A stretch of DNA of 52,384 nucleotides, from contig JALWRI010000080.1 in NCBI GenBank assembly GCA_026994225.1, positions 8,499-60,882 on the forward strand, read 5' to 3'. The notes under the pieces are model-generated. The model did no database searches. It was not told the origin of the DNA and saw nothing but the letters and a program-made list of their open reading frames with translations. The stretch's first letter is position 1. Each line of letters opens with the position of its first letter. Positions 17,696 through 27,650 of this stretch are shown here, piece after piece. The translations under genes were made by a program, and so were the position numbers. The stretch is from Gammaproteobacteria bacterium. GTDB lineage: Bacteria; Pseudomonadota; Gammaproteobacteria; GRL18.

Positions 17696-19888
17696 ATGGA
17701 TGTTTCTGAATTATTACAGAACTTAAATGATCGACAACGTGATGCAGTATGTACAGATGGACAACATACTTTAGTATTAGCGGGGGCAGGTAGTGGTAAA
17801 ACAAGGGTATTAATTCATCGTATTGCATGGTTAATACAAGTTGAAAAGGCATCGGCTGATCATATTTTAGCGGTAACGTTTACTAATAAGGCAGCCGGTG
17901 AAATGCGCTCACGTTTGGAGCAATTAATGGATACTGCTACGACGGGCATGTGGGTCGGTACTTTTCATGGTTTATGTTATCGTTTATTACGTCAACATTG
18001 GCAAGAAGCGCAGTTAGCGAAACATTTTCAAATTATTGATGCCTCCGATCAGCAACGTTTATTAAGGCGGATTAGTCGGGAAATGCAACTAGAAGAATCT
18101 GAATGGCCGGTTAAAAAATCCCAATGGTATATTAATAATAATAAAGATGAAGGATTGCGAGTACGGCATATTGATCCAGGTAATAATCCTTATAGCCAAC
18201 AAATGTTATCTATTTATCAACGTTATGAAACATTATGCCAACGTAATGGTTTAGTCGATTTTGCTGAATTATTATTAAAAGTGTATGAAATGTGGGGACA
18301 ACATCCCGAGCTATTGGCATATTATCAAAAACGTTTTCAGTATATTTTAGTTGATGAATTTCAAGATATTAATACTATTCAATACGCCTGGTTTCGTCTA
18401 TTAAGTGCTAATAACTGTAGTTTTGTAGTTGGTGATGATGATCAATCTATTTATGGTTGGCGAGGCGCAAAAATAGAGCATATACAACGTTTTAATAAAG
18501 AATTTAGACAACCTGTGATGGTACGTTTGGAACAAAATTACCGTTCTACACAAACTATTTTGTCGGCAGCAAATCAGGTTATTCAACATAATAAAGGGCG
18601 TTTAGGTAAAAAGTTGTGGACAGATAGTAGTAAAGGGGAGCGGGTGAACGTCTATGCGGCAATGAATGAGCGAGATGAAGCACAATTTGTAACAGAAATG
18701 ATTAAAGAAGCGGTAAAAAAGGGTAAACAGTATAAAGATATTGCTATTTTATATCGTTCTAATGCACAATCTCGTATTTTGGAAGAAAGTTTAATTCAAA
18801 TGAAAATGCCCTATCGTATCTATGGGGGGCTACGTTTTTTTGAACGGGCAGAAATTAAAGATGCGTTAGCCTATTTACGTCTTGTCGCTCACCATGATGA
18901 TGATAGTGCTTTTGAGCGAATTATTAATATTCCTGCACGCAGTATTGGACAGGTAACGGTAGATAAGGTACGTCTTATTGCATTAGAACAACAACAGAGT
19001 TTATGGCAAAGTACTGAAATAGTGTGTCAACAAGGAAAATTAGCGACACGTAGTCGTAATGCACTTTTACAATTTATGCGGTTAATACAAGATTTAGACA
19101 CTGCAAGCAGTAGTATGACACTACCGGACAAAGTAGAATATATCTTACAACATAGTGGATTATGGGAGTATTATGCTAAAGGATATTCAACTAAAGGGAT
19201 TAGTGAACAAGTAGAAAGTCGTTTAGAAAATTTAAAAGAATTAATCAGTGCAGTACGAGAATTTATTGAAAGCCATGAAAAACAGCATAATACATTGGAT
19301 CATTTTTTAGCGTATGCGGCTCTTGAAGCAGGAGAAGAACAAGCAAATGAATGGGAAGATGGAGTACAATTAATGACTTTACACAGTGCTAAAGGGCTAG
19401 AATTTCCAATAGTGTTTTTAACCGGTTTGGAGGAAAATATTTTCCCTCATGCACGCTGTAGTTATAACAAGGAATTATTAGAAGAAGAACGGCGTTTATG
19501 TTATGTCGGGATTACCCGAGCAATGGAACAACTATATTTAAGTTATGCAGAATGTCGAAGATTGTATGGTAAAGATCAGTATGCCAGTCCTTCTCGTTTT
19601 TTAGCTGAAATTCCTGAACATTTGTTACATACCATTCGATTAGGTTATACCTTTTTTAATAAGCGGCGTGTATCGATCTCCGTATCCGACCCTGATTTAG
19701 AGTCGGATACGGATAATACCCTACAATCTGGAAAAACAGTGGTACATCCTAAATTTGGAGTAGGACAAGTGAAAATATGTGAAGGTACGGGTAATAAAGC
19801 ACGTATTTTAGTGGATTTTAATCAAACCGGAGAAAAATGGTTGATGGCACAGTATGCACAATTACAAGTAAAAGATGCAAATGAATGA
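17696..19888 (+). CDS. uvrD: DNA helicase II UvrD
   Basis: This superfamily 1A 3'-5' helicase acts in nucleotide excision and mismatch repair. The 730-residue protein shows the full motif set: Q motif LNDRQRDAV, Walker A AGAGSGKT, TFTNKAAGEM (Ia), VDEFQDIN (II), GDDDQSIYGWRGA (III), QNYRS (IV), TLHSAKGLEFP (V) and VGITRAM (VI). A C-terminal extension with VVHPKFGVGQV resembles the Tudor-like RNA-polymerase-binding tail of UvrD/PcrA. That tail and the length favour UvrD over Rep. AGGGTA precedes the ATG. All motifs are intact. Confidence 0.95.
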   Translation: MDVSELLQNLNDRQRDAVCTDGQHTLVLAGAGSGKTRVLIHRIAWLIQVEKASADHILAVTFTNKAAGEMRSRLEQLMDTATTGMWVGTFHGLCYRLLRQHWQEAQLAKHFQIIDASDQQRLLRRISREMQLEESEWPVKKSQWYINNNKDEGLRVRHIDPGNNPYSQQMLSIYQRYETLCQRNGLVDFAELLLKVYEMWGQHPELLAYYQKRFQYILVDEFQDINTIQYAWFRLLSANNCSFVVGDDDQSIYGWRGAKIEHIQRFNKEFRQPVMVRLEQNYRSTQTILSAANQVIQHNKGRLGKKLWTDSSKGERVNVYAAMNERDEAQFVTEMIKEAVKKGKQYKDIAILYRSNAQSRILEESLIQMKMPYRIYGGLRFFERAEIKDALAYLRLVAHHDDDSAFERIINIPARSIGQVTVDKVRLIALEQQQSLWQSTEIVCQQGKLATRSRNALLQFMRLIQDLDTASSSMTLPDKVEYILQHSGLWEYYAKGYSTKGISEQVESRLENLKELISAVREFIESHEKQHNTLDHFLAYAALEAGEEQANEWEDGVQLMTLHSAKGLEFPIVFLTGLEENIFPHARCSYNKELLEEERRLCYVGITRAMEQLYLSYAECRRLYGKDQYASPSRFLAEIPEHLLHTIRLGYTFFNKRRVSISVSDPDLESDTDNTLQSGKTVVHPKFGVGQVKICEGTGNKARILVDFNQTGEKWLMAQYAQLQVKDANE

Positions 19889-19989
19889 GTGAACGGTAGT
19901 TACTATTAAAAAGCATTAACAACAGCTATCAACAATAAATGGTTGTTACATGATCAATAGTATGAGTGAAGGGAGGTAGTAGATCAAAT

Positions 19990-21075
19990 ATGAAAAGGCG
20001 AGATTTTGTAAAAAAATTAGGTACAGGCACATTGCTCAGTGGTGGGTTATTATCTTATAGCCAGAGTGCGCTGGCAAAGAAAAAACGGGTTAAGTGGAAA
20101 ATGGTCACTACCTGGCCGAAAAACTTTCCTGGTTTGGGGACAGGAGCAGAATATCTGGCTAAATTAATAGAGACGATGAGTCATGGTAGATTAAAAATAA
20201 AGGTGTATGGAGCAAGACAATTAGTGCCTGCTTTTGAAGTGTTTGATGCCGTATCAAGTGGTACAGCACAAATGGGACATGGTTCAGCCTATTACTGGAA
20301 AGGTAAAAGTGAAGAAGCACAATTTTTTTCTACGGTGCCATTTGGGTTAAATGGACAAGAAATGAATGCGTGGTTATATCATGGTGGAGGAATGAAATTA
20401 TGGGAAGAATTGTATGCAGATTTTAATTTAATCCCTATGGCAGCCGGAAATACCGGAGTACAAATGGGGGGCTGGTTTAATAAACAAATTAATGGTCTAC
20501 AAGATTTACAAGGGCTTAAAATGCGTATCCCGGGTTTAGGAGGGGAAGTGTTAAAGCGAGCAGGAGGAACGCCTGTTAATATTCCAGGTAATGAGTTGTA
20601 TACTTCGCTCCAATCTGGTGCAATTGATGCAACAGAATGGGTTGGGCCATATAATGATTTAGCCTTTGGATTTTATCGCATTGCAAAATATTATTATTAT
20701 CCTGGTTGGCATGAGCCTGGTACAACATTAGAAGCGATGATTAATAAAAAAGCGTTTGAAGCGTTAGATAAAGATTTGCAAGAAATTGTGCGTACAGCAT
20801 GTAAGGCAGTAAATCAAGATATGTTAGTTGGTTATGTAGCAAAAAATAATGCTGCATTACAGACCTTAGTGAATGAGCATAAAGTTGATGTACGTAAGTT
20901 TTCTGATGAGATATTGAAAAAACTACACCAATTATCAGATGAAGTAGTGGCAGAATTGGCAGCAAAAAATGCGATTAGTCAAAAGATATTTAACTCTTAT
21001 CAGAGCTTTAGAGATAATGTTATTGCATGGGATAATATGTCAGAATTAGCTTACATGAATGCCCGAAAGTTATAG
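19990..21075 (+). CDS. Tat-exported TRAP transporter substrate-binding protein (DctP family)
   Basis: This is a periplasmic ligand-binding protein of the tripartite ATP-independent periplasmic family. The 361-residue precursor begins MKRRDFVKKLGTGTLL, a twin-arginine signal with RR at residues 3-4, a hydrophobic core and a cut near SALAKK. The mature part has WKMVTTWPKNFPGLGTGAE and the dimer/ligand region (GGWFNKQINGLQDLQGLKMR, GGEVLKRAGG, then TEWVGPYND). This resembles TakP-like 2-oxo or other organic acid binders. GGGAGG at 19971-19976 lies inside an in-frame upstream extension from GTG 19966, which excludes that longer start. No DctQ/DctM membrane genes are adjacent. The ligand cannot be read from sequence. 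Confidence 0.9.
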   Translation: MKRRDFVKKLGTGTLLSGGLLSYSQSALAKKKRVKWKMVTTWPKNFPGLGTGAEYLAKLIETMSHGRLKIKVYGARQLVPAFEVFDAVSSGTAQMGHGSAYYWKGKSEEAQFFSTVPFGLNGQEMNAWLYHGGGMKLWEELYADFNLIPMAAGNTGVQMGGWFNKQINGLQDLQGLKMRIPGLGGEVLKRAGGTPVNIPGNELYTSLQSGAIDATEWVGPYNDLAFGFYRIAKYYYYPGWHEPGTTLEAMINKKAFEALDKDLQEIVRTACKAVNQDMLVGYVAKNNAALQTLVNEHKVDVRKFSDEILKKLHQLSDEVVAELAAKNAISQKIFNSYQSFRDNVIAWDNMSELAYMNARKL

Positions 21076-21108
21076 CAGAAGATGGCCGCTTTATTAAGAA
21101 AAAACCAT

Positions 21109-21128
21109 TCCCCGCCTTAGGTCGGGGA
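21109..21128. other. GC-rich hairpin after the TRAP protein gene
   Basis: Bases TCCCCG and CGGGGA pair around a short CCTTAGGT centre, 34 bases after the stop codon, in otherwise AT-rich DNA. There is no following T-run on the plus strand, so a Rho-independent terminator is unproven. Its shape also recalls IS200-type end hairpins. Confidence 0.4.
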
Positions 21129-21228
21129 GTTAAAAATAGATTGTGAATTTTCAAAAGCCGGCATTTACTTTTAGGTATGATTTTTGCTTAAGTTAGGCAT
21201 TTATCTGTCTATAAGGGTAAGCATTAAT

Positions 21229-22296
21229 ATGGGAGAAAGTAATCATCAACTTTACCAGCGTATTTTGGATAATTTAAATGCAGCCATTTTTATGTTGGAT
21301 AAAAATTTATACTTGCTCTATGTTAATCCTGCGGGAGAAATATTTTTTTCATCGAGTGTGACACGTTTATTAGGTATGCCAGTGAATAAGTTAATACGGC
21401 ATAAAGAAATGATTGATGAATTTTATTTAGCGTTACAACACCAAAACCATTATATTGAAAGAGGTATTACTTTATCTTTGCAACAGCGAACGGTGATGGT
21501 AGATATTACCGTTATTCCCATGTTTAATACCGAAGAACAAGTTGAATTATTAGTCGAAATTACTCCTGCTGATCATCATATTAAAATTTCCCGAGAAAAT
21601 AACTTATCGTTACAAAACCAGGTAACCCGATCAGTGATAAGAGGGGTTGCACATGAAGTGAAAAATCCACTTGGTGGAATAAGAGGAGCTGCACAGCTAT
21701 TAGAAGCGGAATTACCAGATAAAGAGTTAAAAGAATATACCCAGGTGATTATTTCGGAAACTGACAGACTCACTAATTTAGTCAATAGAATGCTAGAGCC
21801 AAATGATATTCCAGTTAAAAAATTGGTAAATATCCATGAAATCACTGAGCATGTACGTAGTATTGTTAAAAACCAGTTACCGAATAATATTACCTTGGAT
21901 GTCGATTATGATCCGAGTATTCCTGAATTATTGCTAGATCGAGATCAAATTGTGCAGGCATTATTAAATATTGTAGGGAATGCAAGAGAATCACTAGATA
22001 GACAACAAATTATTAGCAAAGGAAAAATTATTATCCAAACTCGTATTCAGCGTAATTTCACAATAAATAAACAATATCATCAATTAATTAGTCGTATTAA
22101 TATCATTGATAATGGTAAGGGAATTTCTGAAGATTTATTAGATAGTATCTTTTATCCTTTAGTCACGAGTAGACCTGAAGGAACGGGATTGGGATTGTCT
22201 ATTTCTCAATCAGTTATTAGTCGTCATGGTGGTTTGATTGAATGTGAAAGTGAACCTGGTAATACTGTTTTTAGTATTTATTTACCCTTTGAATAG
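21229..22296 (+). CDS. glnL: Nitrogen regulation sensor kinase GlnL/NtrB
   Basis: NtrB is the cytoplasmic histidine kinase/phosphatase that, with PII protein, controls NtrC by nitrogen status. Counting from ATG 21229 (355 residues, the usual length), an N-terminal PAS domain lies at about 8-110. The H-box GVAHEVKNPLGGIRGAAQLL carries phospho-acceptor His142. The ATPase part has LNIVGNARES (N-box), DNGKGI (G1) and GTGLGLS (G2). No membrane span is present, as expected. An in-frame TTG at 21184 is less likely because AAGGG lies at 21213-21217 ahead of the ATG. The response regulator starts 9 bases downstream. The pair has no glnA beside it. Confidence 0.95.
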   Translation: MGESNHQLYQRILDNLNAAIFMLDKNLYLLYVNPAGEIFFSSSVTRLLGMPVNKLIRHKEMIDEFYLALQHQNHYIERGITLSLQQRTVMVDITVIPMFNTEEQVELLVEITPADHHIKISRENNLSLQNQVTRSVIRGVAHEVKNPLGGIRGAAQLLEAELPDKELKEYTQVIISETDRLTNLVNRMLEPNDIPVKKLVNIHEITEHVRSIVKNQLPNNITLDVDYDPSIPELLLDRDQIVQALLNIVGNARESLDRQQIISKGKIIIQTRIQRNFTINKQYHQLISRINIIDNGKGISEDLLDSIFYPLVTSRPEGTGLGLSISQSVISRHGGLIECESEPGNTVFSIYLPFE

Positions 22297-22305
22297 GATT
22301 TAGTC

Positions 22306-23751
22306 ATGATAAAAAAAGTAACAAAGAGGCAACAGGTTTGGATTATTGATGATGATCATGCAATTCGTTGGGTATTAGAAAAAGCCTTAAAAAAAGTAGA
22401 TATTACGACCCGTATTTTTGAAAATGGTAAAAACATTCTATCATTACTGGAACAAGAACAGCCGATGGTTATTATCTCGGATATTCGTATGCCAGGTATA
22501 GATGGTTTGGATTTATTGCAACAGTTACAGCAAGAATATACACATATTCCCGTTATTATTATGACGGCACATTCTGATTTAGAAAGTGCTGTTTCTGCCT
22601 ATGAAGGTGGTGCTTTTGAGTATTTACCCAAGCCTTTTGATATTGATAATGCGATAGAATTAGTACAAAGAGCTATCGTTTTTTCTCAAGAACAACAAGA
22701 AATCAAAGAGCAAAACCAGACGGTTGAGATTACCCCTGAGATTATTGGTAAAGCAGCTTCTATGCAAGAGGTATTTCGTGCTATAGGGCGATTATCTCGT
22801 TCTAATATTACGGTATTAATTAATGGCGAATCGGGTACCGGAAAAGAATTAGTAGCAAAAGCATTACATCGTCATAGTCCCAGAGAACATGCACCCTTTG
22901 TGGCATTAAATATGGCCGCTATACCGCAAGATTTACTCGAATCGGAGTTATTTGGACATGAAAAAGGGGCTTTTACTGGCGCACAAATACAACGGCAAGG
23001 ACGGTTTGAACAGGCAAATAATGGTACCTTATTTTTAGATGAAATTGGTGATATGCCAGCAGAAATGCAAACCCGTTTATTACGGGTATTATCAGATGGT
23101 GAATTTTATCGAATAGGAGGTCATGCTTCAGTAAAAGTAAATGTACGTATTATTGCTGCAACCCATCAAAATTTAGAAAAACGGGTAGAAGAAGGGTTAT
23201 TTCGTGAAGATTTGTATCATCGTTTAAATGTTATTCGCATTCATATCCCTCCTTTGAGGGAGCGTCGAGAAGATATTGTGTTATTGGCAGAATATTTTTT
23301 AGCACAAGCGGCAAAAGAATTAGAAGTAGATCAAAAATTATTAGATAAAGAAAGTAAAAAAATACTCACTTCCTTACCCTGGCTAGGCAATGTACGGCAA
23401 TTAGAAAATATTTGTCACTGGTTTACGGTTATGTCGCCAGGAAAAGAAATTCATCCTGAAGATATGCCAGCAGAATTATTAAATAAAGATGTCTTATCGA
23501 AAACGAATACATTAGATAATTGGGAAACGGCTTTACAGCTATGGATTGAAAATAGTTTTAAAAATGGACAACAAGGAATATTAGATCAGGCTTTACCTCG
23601 TTTTGAAAAAATTATGATAGAAACTGCTTTACAACATACACAAGGAAGAAAGAGAGAAGCTGCAATATTATTAGGTTGGGGGCGTAATACGCTGACACGT
23701 AAAATTAAAGAATTAAACATGAATAAGATTGCTCAACCACCTCTTAGCTAA
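22306..23751 (+). CDS. ntrC: Nitrogen regulation response regulator NtrC (sigma-54 activator)
   Basis: NtrC is a DNA-binding activator of sigma-54 promoters for nitrogen assimilation. The 481-residue protein has a receiver domain (IIDDDHAIR, phospho-acceptor Asp59 in ISDIRMPGIDG, Lys in LPKPFD). The AAA+ domain has Walker A GESGTGKE, the sigma-54-contacting GAFTGA loop and LFLDEIGDMP. A Fis-type helix-turn-helix at the C-terminus (GRKREAAILLGWGRNTLTRK) completes it. All functional residues are present. The last codons (PPLS and stop) lie within a hairpin at 23739-23765. Cotranscribed with glnL. Confidence 0.97.
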   Translation: MIKKVTKRQQVWIIDDDHAIRWVLEKALKKVDITTRIFENGKNILSLLEQEQPMVIISDIRMPGIDGLDLLQQLQQEYTHIPVIIMTAHSDLESAVSAYEGGAFEYLPKPFDIDNAIELVQRAIVFSQEQQEIKEQNQTVEITPEIIGKAASMQEVFRAIGRLSRSNITVLINGESGTGKELVAKALHRHSPREHAPFVALNMAAIPQDLLESELFGHEKGAFTGAQIQRQGRFEQANNGTLFLDEIGDMPAEMQTRLLRVLSDGEFYRIGGHASVKVNVRIIAATHQNLEKRVEEGLFREDLYHRLNVIRIHIPPLRERREDIVLLAEYFLAQAAKELEVDQKLLDKESKKILTSLPWLGNVRQLENICHWFTVMSPGKEIHPEDMPAELLNKDVLSKTNTLDNWETALQLWIENSFKNGQQGILDQALPRFEKIMIETALQHTQGRKREAAILLGWGRNTLTRKIKELNMNKIAQPPLS

Positions 23752-23765
23752 AGCTAAAGAGAGGT
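23739..23765. other. Hairpin overlapping the ntrC stop codon
   Basis: A two-part stem (39-43 with 61-65, and 44-48 with 53-57; last two digits of 237xx) with a 3-base bulge and a TAAA loop lies between the convergent ntrC and dehydrogenase genes. No T-run follows on plus. The ten bases AGTAGTTCAC come 6 bases later (23772-23781), and the same ten follow the hairpin at 32655-32683. Confidence 0.5.
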
Positions 23766-23777
23766 AAAAACAGTAGT

Positions 23778-26700
23778 TCACAGTAATACATATTCTATTT
23801 TATCTTCATGGTGTAATTGTTGGATAAATTGTTGTTGCCAGTTCTTTCCTAATAAATGGACGGCTAATTCTACTACTATATAATCTACTTCCATATCATT
23901 ATCCTCGCTGTAGCGAGAAAGTCCTTGCTGACAGGCAGGGCAGGAAGTGAGGACTTTTATTGTAGAAGTAGGGGAGAGCGCAGCAACCGCTTGTTTATTG
24001 TGTAATAATTCATTTTCTTTTCGAAAACGAATTTGGGAGGAAATATCAGGGCGTGATACAGCAAGTGTACCGGCTTCTCCACAACAGCGATTAGATAATT
24101 GTACAGCTTGTCCTAATAGCTTTTCACTCACGTCCAGGGGTTTATAAACTTTCATTGGAGTATGACAGGGATCATGATAAATATATTGCTTACCCGTCAC
24201 ATCCTTTAAATGTATGCCTTTTTCCATTAAAAACTCATGGATATCAAGCAATCTACAATCAGGGAATATTTGTTTAAAGCGATACTGTTGTAATTGATCC
24301 ATACAAGTACCACAGGACACGATGACGGTTTTAATGTCTTTGTAATTTAAAGTATTTGCCATACGATGAAATAATACTTGATTATCAATAGAAATAGCTT
24401 GTCCTTTTTCTTTATCTCCTCCGGCTGTTTGTGGATAACCACAGCATAAATAGCCAGGCGGTAAAACTGTTTCAACGCCAACCTGGTGTAACATTGCTAA
24501 GGTTGCTAAACCTACTTGACTAAATAACCGCTCTGAACCACAACCGGGAAAATAAAAGACTGTTTCGGCATTTTCATCTTGTTGTGGATCACAAATAATA
24601 GGAATAGTAGATGTATCTTCTGCGTGTAATAATGCGCGCATTGTTTGCATGGGCATTTTTTCTGGCATGGGATATTTGACAAATTGTATAATTTGCTCTG
24701 TAACTTGGGGTTTTCCTGTCGTATTAGAGGGTATTGATTGAGGTAGTAGTGGTCGTGATAATTTATGCAAAAAGCGTTGTCCTTTATAGCCCCACTCAAT
24801 CATTAATTTACGTAATATTTTTATGGTCATAGCTTCGCTACGATTTAAAAATAGCATGGCCAATTTACTCATCATGGGAGTACGTTTTTTCCCCAAAGTT
24901 TGTAAAATATTTCGCATTTGCACTGATACATCCCCAAAATCAATATTTACCGGACAAGGGTTAAGGCATTTATGACATATTGTGCAATGGTCAGCAATAT
25001 CTTGCATTTCATCAAAATGATGAATAGATACGCCTCGGCGAGTTTGTTCTTCATATAAAAAGGCTTCAATAATTAATCCAGAAGCGAGAATTTTATTACG
25101 AGGAGAATACAGCAAATTAGCTCTAGGAATATGGGTATTACAGACTGGTTTACATTTACCACAACGTAAACAATCTTTTATAGCGTGATTTAATTCCCCT
25201 AATTCACTGGCTTCTAAAATAAGTGCTTCTTGCTCTAATAAACGTAAAGATGGTGTATAGGCATTTTCTAAGGTTGCACCTTTACGTAATTTTCCAGGAT
25301 TAAATAGATCATCAGGATCTACTTGTTGTTTATAATGACTAAAAGCTGCAATGATGTCGTCATCAAGAAATTGTAATTTAGTAATACCAATACCGTGTTC
25401 TCCTGAAATAACGCCTCCTAAGCTGCATGCAAGCTGCATAATCCGTTCAATAACTTGTTCAGCTTCTTGTAGCATTAGGTAATCATTAGAATGTACAGGA
25501 ATATTAGTATGTACATTACCATCTCCGGCATGCATGTGAGTGGCAACAAATAAGCGGCGTTTTATAATGGTTTGATATATTTCATCCAGAGCGTTATGTA
25601 AAGGAATAAATTCTTGTCCAGAAAAAATTTCCTGCAATGGTTGGGCAATTTCTTCATGGTAGGAAATGGCAAGTTGATGATTTTGCAATAATTGAAAACA
25701 GCTTAAATGGTTATCAATATTTTTATCAGTGGGTAAAGAAATAGGAAGATGAGCGAATGCCGTATCCAAATTATCTAATAACAGTTGCCAAAAGTGTTGT
25801 CGTTGTTTTACTAAGTCTAGGGCAAGTTGTTGTTTAGTATGGATGATTTTATTTGCTTCATCACTATTTTCATATTCTTCAGAAGTTAATAAAAGTGTTA
25901 AATCTTTTTCTAAATAAGCGGCAAGTGCTGCAATAATAGCAATCTTATTTTTAATGGATTGTTCAATATTGATACGTTCTATACCAGCACTGTATTGTGC
26001 TAGTTTATCTAATGGAATAACAACATCTTCATTAATTTTAAAGGCATTAGTATGTGCTGCAATGGCTGCGGTTCTGGCACGATCTAGCCAGAATTTTTTA
26101 CGGGCTTCTGCGGTAATGGCAATAAAACCTTCTGCATTGCGTTGTTTAACACTGGCAATAATAAGCGGCGTTAAACGATGCAGTAATTGCTCGTCTTCGG
26201 ATACTATATCCGCAAGTAAAATCATTTTTGGGGTATCTCTGCGTGCCGATTTAGTGCTATAACCAACGGCTTTAATATAGCGTTCATCGAGGTGTTCTAA
26301 GCCTGCTAAAGCAACATGATGGGTATTATCAATGAGTGCTTTCACCTCTACAATAGCAGGGACAGCATGTTGTAATTCTCCAAAAAATTCTAGACATAAA
26401 GTATGTGTATAGCGGGGCATAGTATGTAAGATAAAGATTGCAGAGGTAATAATACCATCACAGCCTTCTTTTTGTATGCCGGGTAAACCGCCAAGGAATT
26501 TATTGGTTACATCTTTACCTAAACCTTGTTTACGCAAATCCTTACCAGGAATTTCCAACAGTTCCTGTTTTTCCAATGTAGTGCCATCTTCGGCATAATA
26601 ATTTAGTTGAAAGCGAGCCATTTCTAGCAGATGGATTTTACCTAAATTATGTTCCAGACGAGTTACTTCCAACCATTTTGCATCAGCAGTGACCATTTTC

Positions 26701-27590
26701 CAGGAATAAAGGTTATCTAAGGTGGTCCCCCATATAACGGCCTTTTTTCCTCCTGCATTCATTGCAATATTACCACCAATACAGGATGCATCTTGAGATG
26801 TGGGATCTACAGCAAAAACATAATTATGTGCTTCAGCCACTTCAGCTACCCGACGAGTAACTACACCAGCTTGTACGGCAATGGTCGCAACGGAAGTATT
26901 AGCAAGTGTTTTGTGAGTAATTTTAGTAATATTTTCTAATTTTTCAGTATTAATAATTGCTGTATAAGTTTTTAAAGGGATTGCTCCACCGGTATAACCT
27001 GTACCACCTCCTCGGGGGATAATAGCCAAACCCAGCGTTTTACATGCAGCAACCATTTGTTGTACTTGTGCTTCAGTATCAGGATATAGTACAACAAATG
27101 GGTATTCTACCCGCCAATCACTGGCATCGGTAACATGCGAAACACGGGATAATCCATCGAAGGCAATATTGCCTTTATCGGTAATTTTTTTTAATACCTG
27201 TATACTTTGTTCTCGTTTATGTTGGGTATCATTTAACCATTGTTCAAAATGACTGACTGCAGCATCAGCTTTAGCTAATAAGTGAAATACACGCTGATTA
27301 CCGGCTGCACGAGTGCGAATGCGTTCTAATCTGTGGCGTAAAGCCGATAATAATAATGCTCGTCGTTTTTGATTAGCGAGTAAATCATCTTGTAAAAAAG
27401 GATTACGGGTAATTACCCACATATCTCCTAATACTTCAAATAACATGCGAGCAGAACGCCCTGTTTTGCGTTCTGTACGTAGTTCGTTGATAATCTCCCA
27501 AATATCTTCACCTAGAAAACGGATAATGATTTCTCTATCCGAGAAGGAAGTATAATTATAAGGAATTTCACGAATACGCTGAAAGGGCAT
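23778..27590 (-). CDS. DUF3683 / FAD-linked / Fe-S cysteine-rich fused dehydrogenase
   Basis: The 1270-residue cytoplasmic or membrane-peripheral oxidoreductase has four parts. Residues 1-130 resemble DUF3683 (RIREIPYNYTSFSDREI). A PCMH-type FAD-binding domain follows at about 165-430 (VVLYPDTEAQV, IPRGGGTGYTGGAIPL, DPTSQDASCIGGNIAMNAGG), then an FAD-oxidase C-terminal region (HMHAGDGNVHTNIPVH, GVISGEHGIGITK). Two 4Fe-4S motifs come next (CLRCGKCKPVCNTHIP and CTICHKCLNPCPVNI). A tandem CCG cysteine-rich domain ends the chain (FPGCG, CCGYPQ, DPCHTP, CCGEAG). The set is that of D-lactate, glycolate or D-2-hydroxyglutarate dehydrogenases passing electrons to quinone. Large proteins of this plan are known in proteobacteria, but their substrate is not fixed. 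Confidence 0.9.
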   Translation of the reverse strand: MPFQRIREIPYNYTSFSDREIIIRFLGEDIWEIINELRTERKTGRSARMLFEVLGDMWVITRNPFLQDDLLANQKRRALLLSALRHRLERIRTRAAGNQRVFHLLAKADAAVSHFEQWLNDTQHKREQSIQVLKKITDKGNIAFDGLSRVSHVTDASDWRVEYPFVVLYPDTEAQVQQMVAACKTLGLAIIPRGGGTGYTGGAIPLKTYTAIINTEKLENITKITHKTLANTSVATIAVQAGVVTRRVAEVAEAHNYVFAVDPTSQDASCIGGNIAMNAGGKKAVIWGTTLDNLYSWKMVTADAKWLEVTRLEHNLGKIHLLEMARFQLNYYAEDGTTLEKQELLEIPGKDLRKQGLGKDVTNKFLGGLPGIQKEGCDGIITSAIFILHTMPRYTHTLCLEFFGELQHAVPAIVEVKALIDNTHHVALAGLEHLDERYIKAVGYSTKSARRDTPKMILLADIVSEDEQLLHRLTPLIIASVKQRNAEGFIAITAEARKKFWLDRARTAAIAAHTNAFKINEDVVIPLDKLAQYSAGIERINIEQSIKNKIAIIAALAAYLEKDLTLLLTSEEYENSDEANKIIHTKQQLALDLVKQRQHFWQLLLDNLDTAFAHLPISLPTDKNIDNHLSCFQLLQNHQLAISYHEEIAQPLQEIFSGQEFIPLHNALDEIYQTIIKRRLFVATHMHAGDGNVHTNIPVHSNDYLMLQEAEQVIERIMQLACSLGGVISGEHGIGITKLQFLDDDIIAAFSHYKQQVDPDDLFNPGKLRKGATLENAYTPSLRLLEQEALILEASELGELNHAIKDCLRCGKCKPVCNTHIPRANLLYSPRNKILASGLIIEAFLYEEQTRRGVSIHHFDEMQDIADHCTICHKCLNPCPVNIDFGDVSVQMRNILQTLGKKRTPMMSKLAMLFLNRSEAMTIKILRKLMIEWGYKGQRFLHKLSRPLLPQSIPSNTTGKPQVTEQIIQFVKYPMPEKMPMQTMRALLHAEDTSTIPIICDPQQDENAETVFYFPGCGSERLFSQVGLATLAMLHQVGVETVLPPGYLCCGYPQTAGGDKEKGQAISIDNQVLFHRMANTLNYKDIKTVIVSCGTCMDQLQQYRFKQIFPDCRLLDIHEFLMEKGIHLKDVTGKQYIYHDPCHTPMKVYKPLDVSEKLLGQAVQLSNRCCGEAGTLAVSRPDISSQIRFRKENELLHNKQAVAALSPTSTIKVLTSCPACQQGLSRYSEDNDMEVDYIVVELAVHLLGKNWQQQFIQQLHHEDKIEYVLL

Positions 27591-27650
27591 AGTGCAGTTA
27601 CCTGTAATGAGTAGAAGTGATTATTATTGTAAAGCAGGAATAAATGCAAA

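Noticed and set aside
24512-24799. 95-residue minus-strand frame with CPCKQC-like cysteines
   Set aside because: It lies in another frame of the 1270-residue dehydrogenase, which covers the region with clear motifs.
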